DNA of 64,000 bases from Lycium barbarum. Lineage: Eukaryota > Streptophyta > Magnoliopsida > Solanales > Solanaceae. The position numbers and the translations under genes are program-made. The number at the start of each line of letters is the position of its first letter. Positions within the stretch are counted from its first letter, which is position 1. The notes below the pieces were generated by a model. It was not told where the DNA came from. It made no database searches and saw only the letters and a program-made list of their open reading frames with translations. The stretch covers positions 115,568,376 through 115,632,375 of the forward strand of contig NC_083342.1 in the NCBI RefSeq assembly GCF_019175385.1. Reading direction: 5' to 3'. Positions 12,712-24,294 of the stretch are shown one piece after another.

Positions 12712-14240
12712 AAAAAGAAACCTAGAGATGCATATTGTGTGATGTACAGGCAGTTGGCATTTCCTGTGAACTTAAAAAGATTTTCCGGTCAAACGTTTTT
12801 GAGGTTGAGGATAAGAGAAAAAAAGAAATGAGGGGCTGGTGAAGATTGAATCTTAGACCTCGACGAGCTTCATTTTATTACTCCATCCTCAAGTTTGTTC
12901 ATTTGGCTGTTCAAACTCCTTTTCTTTATTTGCCTATTTTTGATGTCTAAATGACTGGTGCTCTTTCAAGATGAAAGCTATCCTGTAGATGTCTATGTCC
13001 ATGCTTGTTATTAGCAAGGTGGTGGGTATTTAATAGGTTAACTTATGCAGTAGGAGTTGCCCAGTGTTATTCTTCACCTTTTTCGTTCGCTACAATAGCA
13101 ACTGAAGCTTAGTCGGGAGCTGAGAACCTAAACAACTGGCAATAAGCATGTCTGCAGAATTTCAAGCCTATTTCAACTATAAACTCCTCTCAAACTGGCA
13201 TAAAGTGAACGGAGCATTGTTCAATGCATATTCTAACTAGGTTTTTTTCACTAATGCTTTATGTGATTTGACTGCACGGAAGCTGTTTGATTATTGTTCC
13301 AATTTTCAAGGGATATACTTTGTTCCCAACTCATTCGTTTGCCGATTTCTGGTTATACCAATTACCTAGATAGCAAATCCAATTTGAAACACACATAACG
13401 AGAAGGGACAAAACGTCTTAGTTTCCAGTACAGCTCTAAAAAAGAATGCAAACTCTCATGGCGTGTTTGATCTTTTAAAATATATTTTCAATGTTTAATT
13501 TGAAGAAATTTTTTGAAAAATAATCTCTAAAAAAACAAGTTCCATAAGCGGTATTGCACACTAGTTGTCTCCTTCCCACCACACTGCCACAGCCTCCATC
13601 CCACTCCTACCCTCCACCCCCAACCCATAGTATTTTCCTAAATTATAAAAATACTTTTTGGATAATATTTTCTACTTGCCAAACACTAGAAAATAAGTAA
13701 GAAAAGTCACTTATTTTTAGAGATAACATCTTACATGAAAAAGATTTTCCTTCGTATGAAGCACACTAAGCAAGATTTTATACTGGAAAGTATATGATCA
13801 AACGAAATATCATACGGAGATCAAATTCTCTTATACTTCAATGCATACGATCTCTAAAAGTTTGATCCTTTCAGCCAGGGACGCTCACTGAAAACAACGG
13901 AAATTGCTTCTCGCCATATATTTTCTATTAGAGAATCGTTAACACAACCAGGTATGCAAAAATCCCCACCTACAAAGGCGGAGGCTGGCTTGTCTCATTT
14001 TCCTTCTCTCACACAGGCTAACAAAATATTACCCAAATTTATGAAAAGTTTTTTCCTTTTAGTATTAGCTTTTCCTCAATCACTCCGCCGTCCTAGTAAT
14101 GAAGAAAGTGCCTGTAGATTCTTTGTCCAAATCCTCCCTCAGCGCCAACGTCAAAAGAGATCAACTCACAAATTTCAAGAGGAAAAGATAAGTTCTGCAT
14201 AGATGACCTTCCCTCCAGGAATTGATAATGCTAAGCTGAA
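12712..14240. other. Spacer between convergent KU80 and FKBP53-like genes
   Basis: This holds the two 3' untranslated regions and unassigned AT-rich sequence. Between about 13460 and 13760 are words such as TTTTCTACTTGCCAAACACTAG that resemble a common Solanaceae MITE class, but no paired ends could be defined. No open frame here has recognisable content. Confidence 0.6.
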
Positions 14241-17200
14241 TTATCCACGTACTCCAATCAATTCAATATCAAACACCAACCATGAGTTTGGTGGGATATT
14301 CTCCCCAGCTCCCTGACTCCCATAGCTGCAAGAACGGGGAATAACAAGAATTAAACAAAATCAGAAAAGGAAGTTACATGTGTGTCGGCGTGTGCACCCA
14401 GTAGCAGAGCCAAGATTTTGGAGTCAGGAACTTATCTTGGGACAGTAATAAAGGAAGAGCTTTCCAAAAAAAAAAAAATAGAGGGGAAGCAGGGAGAGGG
14501 ATTTAGTGTCTTCAAATATATTCAGAAGCCGAATATGCAGCATACCCGATTGATGGTGGGACCGTGAGCCTTCTTTTATCACCCACACGCATGCCTGTTA
14601 TGGACATAATATTAGAGATTAGTGGCTGCAGCTGCGAAAGAAAAGAATTAAATAAGAAATGAGATATCAAATCTACTCATCGCCATCCTTACCATCAAGA
14701 CCAAGGTTCCATCCCTCAATGATGTCTTTATCACCTTCAAACAATAGAAAGAAAAATCAGTTTAACAGAAGTCCATCAAAACGAAATAAATACTTCTAAG
14801 AGTCCAGGTGAGTACCTAGCCGAAATTTATATGGAGATTTTCCAATATTTGTGTCAAAAATCTGCCCATTCTTCTTTAGCTTGCCAGTATAATAAACTTT
14901 GATCTGTGCAACAGTACATTCAACAGAAAATATTGAGACTCTATTTTCTGTCGCGTAAATTCATAATTTGAGATATCTATAAATTCCAACTAAGTTACCT
15001 TCTTTCCTGGAACAGCCAATTTTCCATCAGGTTCACCCACTGCGAGCTCTTCAATAATCAACCCGTTAGATAAGGTCCTTATTACAGTAGACTCAACCTT
15101 CTGACTCTTGTCCTCAACATCCACGGATTGTCTATTCATTTCATTCTCTTGAAGAACAGGAAGATCCATGTTAACCATACAGTTCTCCTCCTGGGATTTG
15201 GTCTTCTTTTTCTTCTTCTTTTTAAGTTTCTTATCCAATTGGGTACCATCAGCTAAGAAGTCAGATTTTCCATCTACACCACTGCAGGCATGGATGGTCA
15301 AAACAATATAACCAGAGATGGTCCATAAAAAAAAAATCTAGAAGGAGGCTTTGGCATGCAATCTTGCATAGAGAATGCAGGTAGAGAGTAGTGCATGATG
15401 TCTGAGTATATATTTACTAGTTCATTGCAGATTCAGTTTTTTCCAACCTATTTCCCCTCAACAACACAAATATATCTTTGACAAAGGTAGGGTGCCCTAT
15501 TTAGGCCATAGGCAGGATCGGGATTTGGTGCAGTTTCGGAGAAAACAACACTCCTAATTAAACTTTAAAAACTCACTTATTGATGGTCGGTTTTTGATCT
15601 TCTTCATCTATTGCAATTGCGATTGGATCCTCACCCAGGTGACCAGCTTTTAGAGGATATTGTTTCAGTTGATCCTCTTTAAGAATGACATCACAGTTTG
15701 TATCATGGCTTTCAACAGATTTGGCTTCCACAGAATGTTTTCTTTTCTTCGATCTTGGAACATGTTTAGAATCCTCTTCTGCAGGAGGCTCCAGCGTATC
15801 AGACTGGCCATCTTTCCTGCCAGAGCACGTAGCTTTAAAAAAATTAGAAGGGTAATGAGGTGTCAAAAAAACTACTTAAGAAAAACTCTATCAGTACATA
15901 GGTGGTGGATGAAACTGCAATCTGAACATCTGTAAGCACAAAAAAAAAAAAAAAAAAAAAAAACATTTGCATTAAAAAATAAAGCAACATCTTACATATC
16001 AATTATCATTGCCAACCCAACATCCACCAAATTTGCTTTATCTTCTTTGTTTTCCTTCCTATCACTGCTAGTATCTGCTTCAGGAAGTTTACCACCATTA
16101 CCCTCAGGCCGTTTCCTCTTCTTCTTTGATTTAATGCTGTTTTCATGTCTGTTCAATAAGATGGAGCAAAATAATCAGGGAGAAGGTTAGACCCTTTGCC
16201 AGAGGCAAGCACTGTTTTCCCTTGAATGGACAAATAAAGGAGAAGAACATTCCATTTGTATGCATGCCCATAAAGCAGAGAGGATAACATGCACTTTTAA
16301 GGAATAGGTTCTAGTCATTTTCCTTTTTCAGGATTACTCGAGAGCTGACCTGCCAGATGCAATTTATCTTAATTCTTAGTTTACTCTGGTAAACAATCAT
16401 GAAATGGCAACAGGTCGACATGCCAACAATGGATATAAGAAAAGAAAACTTTAACAAAATTTATCATGCTAACCCTGGTATGTGTCTTAAAGCTGGAGAA
16501 CATAAGAAATGATTCGATGTAAAATTTCCTTTGGAAAGATCGGATATCTTGCATGGATCACAGAACAATTATAAATTGAAAACTTACAGCAGGGTTTAGC
16601 GGGGTTCATGAAAAATGCAGAACCGAGAAAAAGTAGTTTTCAAGGGAGAAGATCCTATCATATTAGGTCCCCTTAGTTCCTTATAAAGCTTATAATGGCC
16701 CCTATCCAAGACCAAAGGGTTACTGCAATCACACAAATCACTAGTTGCTTATGTGAGACTTACTTTGTTTTTTCAGATTCCACTGTGCCACCATTTTCTA
16801 TCCTACGAGGAACCTCAGCACTCAGCATGCCATTCTTTTGATTATCTTCTGATGCTTTATCCTTCACATCTTCTTTCTTCTTAAGTGCAGAGAAGAGACA
16901 ATTATCTTCATCTTCGCTTTCCTGCAATATATCCTCATCTTCGGACTCACTTACTTGGTACTTCTTCCTAAGCTTTTTATGGCCGCCATTGTTGTTGTGA
17001 AGCTTATTATCTGACAGGTCCTCATCATCTTCTTGAACTGAAAACGCCAACAAGTCTATTAGAAGAATAGAAGTTCGGAATGAATAATGATAAGAGAAAC
17101 TAGCATCCAAGGGTGTGGTCTGGAAGTTGATGCAGGAGACAGAGTCCAAATCCTAGTAGGGGCAAAGAAAGCTAGGTGTTTTTTTTTTCTATCTTCCTAA

Positions 17201-18619
17201 ACTTGGTAGACAAAGTCACCCGGTACCTGTACTAGTGGGAGATGTTGGTATCTAATGGACCATTATTAGAAAAATAATAAAAGTACTGACAAGAGAAACT
17301 CATACACCACCAGGATCATCTGTATCAAAATACTACCAGATCTTGCTGATCTAGAGGGAGGGAGATGGGAATAGCAATCTGCCCTTCTATCTCTCTTTTA
17401 GTTTGTTTAAAGGAAGGAGATATTACAAAATCTTGCACGATCACATGGAATTAAAAGATACCTCCGCTACTTGAAGCAGGTGAAGGTGGGAATGTTTCTG
17501 GTTCAGCATCATTGATAAAACTATCATCATACTTGTCATCATCACTGTCGTGGCAGGATTCCCTTGCTTCTGATTCTGCAATATCCTCTCCATACGACTC
17601 TGTATCACTGTTTATATTTGCTCGCCGGCTATTTCCCACGTAGTAACCAGTCAGATAAACAGTTCTTGGACCAAGAACAGAAAAAACCACATCTTCTGCC
17701 TCCTCAAACTCTAAATCCAAATGGCATGACTCTGTCTTGTTAGGTAACAAAGCACAGAGGAAAACAGGAGTCTTGTTCCCCAGATTACATTGTACCAAGC
17801 TTTTAGTTTCAGCATTGCCAATTCCCAGTGTTGCCTAAAAAGCCAAAGCACACATAACAAGGAGCTAAAAGTGTTTAGTCTTCTAGCTATCCACAATAAG
17901 TAATGAGTACGCATCACAAAGAGAATCCGAGCTGATCCAAATCAAAACTTAATCTTGCTTTTGAGCTTCTTTTAAACTTTTCCCCTTTGTTTTCATCTTT
18001 TTTGCTTTGCTATCTGAAATCGAATCTACTCACACCATTTCATTTCTGCCCCAATTTAAGTGTCTTACTTTCCTTTTTAGTCTGTCCAAAAAAATACCTC
18101 TTTCTACATTTAGTAAGTTGACAATCAAACATCCTACATTGCAAGTTTAAAACCACAAGATTCAAAGGACATTTTAGTACATATTACACACATCTTTAAT
18201 TTAGGACCACAAGATCCAAAAGCGTCTTCATATTTCTTAAACTTCATTCCCAGTCAAACAAAGACACTTAAATTGGGATGGAAGGAGTATTAATTTGACT
18301 TACATAATATACTAGTGAAGGCGGAAGAAAGGATTAAACCGGTGTTTGAAAAATTAGTAGGGCAAACATTACATCAAAGTTTAGGTTGTATCGAAACAAT
18401 CCGAACGCACCAAAATGGGAAACATTCTCATATGAAATTAGGTCAGGAATATTTCAAACTTTAAACCCTATACAACATGGATTTCTAATTAATCTGAACA
18501 TTGAGAATTATAGATTTCATTAATACAAAAATCACCTGAGAAATTCGGAGCCTTCCTCTCTCATTATCAAAAGAATGTGTGACTGGATTTCCAGCTTTCA
18601 CTTCAATACCTACCAAACC

Positions 18620-18657
<38 letters not shown>

Positions 18658-18753
18658 GGAAGGTAAATGATCTAGTGCTAATAATAGTAAGGATCGATCA
18701 AAAAGAAAAAGGATTAGAAAAAAGTTGAGAAAATTTTACCCCAAAATGCCATT
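14241..18753 (-). CDS. FKBP53-like nuclear peptidyl-prolyl isomerase and histone chaperone
   Basis: Eleven exons: 18753-18741, 18609-18536, 17834-17462, 17037-16764, 16148-15996, 15816-15577, 15281-14999, 14903-14816, 14734-14693, 14594-14546 and 14325-14241. All junctions are GT-AG and join in frame to 557 residues. It starts MAFWGIEVKAGNPVTHSF, the N-terminal nucleoplasmin-like fold found in plant FKBP53/FKBP43 (about residues 1-100). Long acidic runs and lysine-rich runs follow (KKKKKKK near residue 400), suited to histone binding and nuclear or nucleolar import. The C-terminal FKBP domain (about 445-557) keeps KVYYTG, FDTN, EGWNLGLDGM, IGYG and SWLVFDIELIG, so the isomerase pocket looks complete. 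Arabidopsis FKBP53 represses ribosomal DNA transcription through chromatin; that role is inferred here. Exon 6 could be misread: I used the acceptor that keeps phase (15816). Intron 1 has a run of more than 30 A. Confidence 0.93.
18029..18287. mobile_element. Stowaway-like MITE in FKBP53 intron 2
   Basis: The left part has CCCCAATTTAAGTGTCTTAC (18045-18070). The right end, reverse-complemented, reads CTCCTTCCATCCCAATTTAAG. TA is present at the right border (18288-18289) and near 18027. It is the same class as the KU80 intron 1 element. The left border is approximate. Confidence 0.6.
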
Positions 18754-18804
18754 GGTTGTTGAACCCTAGGCGGTGACGAGTGAAGGATACTTTGTTTTTT
18801 TCTC

Positions 18805-18823
18805 AAACCCTAAGCTATTTATA
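18805..18823 (-). promoter_or_regulatory. TATA box and telo-box of the FKBP53-like gene
   Basis: TATAAATA on the minus strand (18823-18816) lies about 63-70 bases upstream of the ATG. Just downstream, towards the gene, is the telo-box AAACCCTAA on the plus strand (18805-18813). Telo-boxes are frequent in promoters of plant ribosomal-protein and nucleolar genes, which suits a nucleolar chaperone. Promoter activity is inferred. Confidence 0.5.
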
Positions 18824-19378
18824 GGTCTCGGTTCCGCGGGAGCGCGCTCACCCACCTTTTAATATTCTCCTCATATATGGAGTGTTTATTATTTATTCAT
18901 GAATTTAAATTCTTTGAACAGACGCGTAAAATATATTATGGAATTATCTATGAGATTTTTATTTAAAAATTATTTTTTTGTAATATACATTAATTGAAAA
19001 CCAGATAAACTGATAGCTAATACGTAAAATAAGTTATGTTATGTAATACTATTTATTAATAAATGTATATCTATATAATAATATAAAGCAGGGTACTAAA
19101 CCCGTCACACGGCATACCTCTAAAGCCAAGAATCACATTTGTATTTTTTCTCAAATTTTTGATATTTTTCTTGATTTTTCCTCACTTATGTTTTATTAAT
19201 AATCCCAAAAATCATTCCATTATTAATCCTCTTAATTACACCTCATCTATTCGTCTTCTTTCCACATTAAGATGTCATGACATTTCATTGTGTCTGTTCG
19301 GGTAACGTATGTTTTGGAATTAATATATCATATATGCCTTTCTCTCTCTCTCTCTCAACCTCAACGGCCAGTGGCGGA

Positions 19379-19555
19379 GCCACGTTAGCACCAGGGGTTC
19401 ATTCGAACCCCCTCGACAAAAAATTACAGTGTATTTTTAAAGTTAAAACTATTTTATTATGTATATATAATAGATGTTGAACCGCCTGACTTCTTCGTGT
19501 ATTTACCTTTTAAAATTTTTAAACCTCCTAGATGAAAATCCTGGCTCCGCCACTG
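19379..19555. mobile_element. hAT-type MITE, 177 bp
   Basis: Inverted ends are CAGTGGCGGAGCCA and TGGCTCCGCCACTG. A perfect 8-bp target duplication TCAACGGC flanks it (19371-19378 and 19556-19563). An 8-bp duplication with CAGTG-type ends indicates the hAT superfamily. Non-coding. Confidence 0.92.
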
Positions 19556-19942
19556 TCAACGGCCGTGGACTGCACAGCCGTGTTCCTCTTTTTTTTTCTT
19601 TTTCCTCTTTCAACTTTTAAATTTTTATCCCCCTTATAGTCTCTTCTTCTTTTCTATTGCCAAATTCTTACTTTTGTTTTAGTTGTAATGTGTAGTTGTA
19701 AATGAAAAAATTAGAGTAGCTTTTGTTTTGAGTCATTTTATCGCATGAATGATTATTAGTTTACAAGAATCAAGAAAGTTCTCCTCCATGCAAGAAGATT
19801 GGATGCATTTTGATGCGCATGCTAGGGCTATCGAACAAAGTACACAATATGATTTTCGGTAACAGGTACCACTGCTAACTTTTTAAATTTTCAACATGGT
19901 AAATAACAAATTTTATTGCCTAGAATTTTTTTGTACTATAAT

Positions 19943-20131
19943 CAGTGTCGGAGCTAAGTAGGCTCCGGGGTTCATCCGAAGCCCCTCGATCGAAAAAATA
20001 CACTGTATTTACAAGGTTAAAATTATTATTTTTATGTATATATAGTAAATGTTGAATCCTCTTGGCTTCTTCGTGTATTTACTTCTTTATATATTTAAAG
20101 CCCTTAGGCGAAAATCCTGGCTCCGCCACTG
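19943..20131. mobile_element. hAT-type MITE, 189 bp, same family
   Basis: It starts CAGTGTCGGAGCTA and ends TGGCTCCGCCACTG, with a perfect 8-bp duplication ACTATAAT (19935-19942 and 20132-20139). The interior matches the element at 19379, for example CTTCTTCGTGTATTTAC. The left end carries substitutions. Confidence 0.92.
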
Positions 20132-20339
20132 ACTATAATAATAACATAGAAGAAATATGTTGTACTTGTCTTATAAGTTTTCTCTTATTTTATTACTGTC
20201 ACTTAAATGAACAACAATTCATAAGTATTTAGTTAGGTACATTTATACACTCTGCCTTAGAATCTTAGTAATAGCCTCATTTTTTGACTAACTAGGCTCA
20301 GTGTACGTGCTTTGTGCGTGACCAAAGCGGGTATCTCAT

Positions 20340-20526
20340 TTTGACAACAAAATCTATAGGGAAAAAAAATTTAGACTTAGCTATGAACTTCGTCGTTAAT
20401 TCATCGCTAAATTGCTCGTAGCTAACAATTTTTTTGATAATTTGTCGCTGATCCATCGGTAAATAGGATTAGCGGTGAACTTTACTGTTTAACTTTCCAT
20501 CGCTAATTCATGCTTTTTTAGTAGTG
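20340..20526. mobile_element. Solitary CACTA transposon terminus
   Basis: Read on the minus strand from 20526 it starts CACTACTAAAAAAGCATGAA and then shows repeated TAGCGA/AGCGAC words, the terminal and subterminal pattern of CACTA elements. The opposite end was not found, so it is a fragment. Its inner limit is approximate. Confidence 0.5.
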
Positions 20527-22074
20527 AAATAACTTAATATATAAAAGAATATTGACAGCTTTCATTTATTAGAATGAGCGTAACAAAAAAAAATGATAAC
20601 AATTCATTCAAAATATATTTTATTTTCTACTATTCATCCTTGTTATTTAACATTTGCATTTTACCAATTTGACATTTAACATTCTACTATAATCTTTCGC
20701 TTCATTTCTATTTTTTTTCCACCACTGATATTTTTCTTATTTAACAAATTAATATACTAAAGAGTTTTCTCAATTTGAAAAATCAATTCGTTGTTGTGAA
20801 ACGAAAAAGAATAAAATTGAATTCTTTTGCTAATTAGTTAATTCAAAATTTAAATTACTTGTTTGAAACATCAAAAGAATTGATTTATGTTTTATCTCTT
20901 TATTTTATGTATTCTATTTCCTAAACGATGATATTATAAGTTCCTTAGCAACATTTTTGTTTCTCTTCTCGAGAGTTAACCTTTTTTTTTCACGGTCTTT
21001 TTTAGTGCTTCCTTTTTATTGATCATCAAGTCGTGTCATGAAAAAAAGATTTATTATGGATGTGTTTTTCAAATCAAGTAGAATATTTATTAATTTCTGC
21101 TTGATTATTTATAAAAATACAGGGATTCATAATTAGATAGACTTACAACTCTTTGATATATTTATTTACATTAAGTTTGATATCTTAGTCTAAAAATGAT
21201 TTGATTTATTCTAACAAACTAAAATAAAGAGATAAAAAGTTGAAAATAGGATTTTGCTAACCATTTCTAACATAATAAATTTAAAAAGGAAGAGAGACCA
21301 AACAAACGTTTCACATCTATTCAAAGTTCAAACTTACTGTTTTTTTATTATTCAACGATTAAACCACTATCGATTATGTTTTAATATTTTTTATTATTCC
21401 CTTGAATGTTAAAATCAAAGGTTATATTTATTTGAGTATCAATTTTGTAATGATTGATACAAAAGCACGATGTGGTGATATCTATTTTAACGATCAAGTA
21501 ACATGATCAATTGAATTGTAGTTAACAACAATAAGTAAATGATTTATAAGTATAATCTTCCCTTAATTTTTTAAATTTAGAATCTAATTAGGTAAGCATG
21601 TTACTGGATCAATCATCATCAGCCGTTTAGTATGTCTCCACTCCACCTATTATTTGTACACTCGAAATACCTAATATGAAAGAAACTATTGTTTTGTCAG
21701 ATAATTTAATTAAGGATTCATATAAGATAAAATATCAATGAATTTTAAAATACTAAATATTAGGAATTCTTACATAATTCAAATAAGGAAATATTTAATA
21801 AGAATTTTTTAAGTTGATTTTGTTTTTAAAAAATAGGGAAAAAAGTTTAGTTACAATTTTGCTTGAGAATTATTGGTGAAAGAAGTTACCTTTCATAACT
21901 TGAAGTGATTAATATATTGCCTTTTGTATTAAACTCGTGATAGGACATTTAGTTCTGAGAGGTTATTGGGAAAAGTTTCATCAAATTGCATTGCATAATA
22001 TGCAATTTACCAAAAACACATATCTATATATAAAGTGCACCATAAAAGAATTTAGTGAAGAATAATATTACTTT

Positions 22075-22470
22075 TTCAGAAAGATGAAAACATGAAGAAA
22101 AAATTAGATCGCGGAAGTGAGTTAAAGTCACATATCTTAGTTGATGGCTTGATGATGATTCAAGAGAATTCTCCTTGAGCAATCGATATAAAAAAACATC
22201 AAATCTGTCACAACTAATTATAAATTTAATGATCATAGTTGATCTCTTTGAATAACTGAAACTTAACAATTTAATCTCACCAATTAGCATGAAAAAGATT
22301 CTTCAATAATGAAACTGAACAAAATACAACTTTTTCCAGAAAGATTAAAATATGAAAATAGAAAATAGATTTTTGAAGTAGGGTGAAGTCACATACATTG
22401 ACGGCTTAATAGGGATTGAAAAGAATTTACCTTGATTAATTGATCAAAAAAGCATCAAATATGTCACAAT
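22075..22470. repeat. Diverged direct duplication
   Basis: Two segments, about 22075-22235 and 22330-22470, share ordered matches: TTTTTC(C)AGAAAGAT, AGTCACATA, GAATT(T/C), and CATCAAAT(C/A)TGTCACAA(C/T)TAAT. No coding frame is shared. It is an old duplication inside the possible inner Helitron. Confidence 0.6.
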
Positions 22471-23290
22471 TAATACATTCTTATTTGAGCAAAAAAGTTC
22501 CAACCGCACGTTTGGAACCTCAACATAAAAATTGAAATCAAGCAATAAACCCACTGTAGCTTCTACTCGGCACAAAAAAAAAAAAAAAAAAAAACAGATA
22601 TAGTTTTCCGAGTACATGTTCACCCTAAAAAATAATTTTCTTATTGGCACTCCCAATTTGTTTTTCAAGTTAATATCAAACCACGAAATAAGAAATTACA
22701 CATAAAGCACCATGAGACATGAGTTATAGGAATTAGAAACACAATGGAAATATTAAGAATGATATCTGCCAAATCAAATATCAAGATATACCAACAGATA
22801 GCATAGAACTTAGAAAACCACACAAATCGTAGTAAAATCAAAGAATACATAATCAAATTTATAAAACTATAGCGTTTAAAATCAAGTCGAGAATCAAATC
22901 AGTTTAAAGCGAGGCAGTTGATAACTTGATGAGCAATAAAGTTGTGGATGTTGTGGCTAAGCTCAAATTTACGTTCATTGTTAACATCTTTTATAGATGT
23001 GATTTTATGACCTAGTAGAATTTTATTTGGATTTAATAGTAAAAAAATTCGTTAGTCTCAAATAAGGAAAAGTGACTTGGAATATATTATGGTCCTAAAA
23101 TTAAGGAATTTAGCCACCTAAAATATCTAGGGTGCCGTTTTCAAATAAGGAAGAATCTGTGTTCAAATAAAAGTAGTAGTTGATTTTAGAAAATAATTAA
23201 ATGACTGATGGCAAAAGTTCCAGAGAAGAAGAAAGGAAAATAGTTTATGAGTTTAAGGTAGGGTTTAGCCGTTTAGGGAAAGGAGTAAAG

Positions 23291-24294
23291 TAGGGTTGTG
23301 CATGTTAACGGTTAAACCAATAACCCGAACCGATTATTAGGTTATTGGGTTAATGGTTTGGGTTAATGGATTACCGGTTCGGGTTCCGGGTGGTGTTTTT
23401 GAGTTATTGGCTTATTGGGTCGGGTCGCGGGTTGACCATTTTTGTTAACGGGTTACCCGATAACCCGATAACAATTTAATTAATTACACTTCTACCCTTT
23501 AACTAAGTTGTTGTGCACTGTTTTGCCTTTGTCGCTGCTGCCCAGTGCCCACTAGAAGCTGTTCTATGGGTTATTTTCTAAGTTCTAATCTATAGCTTAA
23601 TTATGGTCCTGTCAGTAGGGTTGGCGTTCATAGGTAGTTTACTAACCCCTGTAAAGATGCAGACCGTAGAATGATGGAGAAATGTAAAGATGATTAACAA
23701 CCTGCCTTCTTGATAGTATTAAGGCTGAAACATAGTATTGTGTTTTGTTGGTTATACACTTAAGATGCTTTGCTGCCTTGTTTATGTTCTGTATATATAG
23801 AAGTCTCAGGTTGTGTTTGCATATGATGTATGTTAAGATTTAAACTCAACTGTTGCTTGTTTATGTTCTGTTTATGGGTTAGGAGTGATTTTAATATAAC
23901 CTTTTGAAAGATGGTGGTAAAATAACCTTCTTTTAACATTATTAGTTTTCAAATGAAGAAAAGTCATATATGGAACTACATCCATTTCTTGATCTTTTTG
24001 TGGGTTGAAACCCATTGTCAATTATAAATCATGATTAAGCGGGATAAACCTGCCAATTACCTCAATTTTAACCAGTCACCATTCATATTGTGGTCAAGCC
24101 ATTTTTTTGTTGTGTGAAATCTTAACGGTTAAACCGATAACCGAACCGATAACATACAAAAACCGATTAACCGATAACCCATTAACCAATATTTTAACGG
24201 TTCTTTAACGGTTTAATATATTTACAAACCGATAACCAATAAGTTAAACCGATAATTTTGAAACCCGAACCGAACCGACCGATATGCAGCCCTA
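23291..24294. mobile_element. hAT-like non-autonomous element, 1.0 kb
   Basis: Ends are TAGGGTTGTGCAT and, at the right, ATGCAGCCCTA, which are imperfect inverted repeats. A perfect 8-bp duplication GAGTAAAG lies at 23283-23290 and 24295-24302. Both subterminal regions are rich in AACCGATAACC-type words in opposite orientation. No open frame of note. The duplication length places it in hAT. Confidence 0.85.

Noticed and set aside
23291..24294. Telomere-like AACC-rich strings
   Set aside because: They are subterminal repeats of a hAT-like element with an 8-bp duplication, not AAACCCT telomere arrays.
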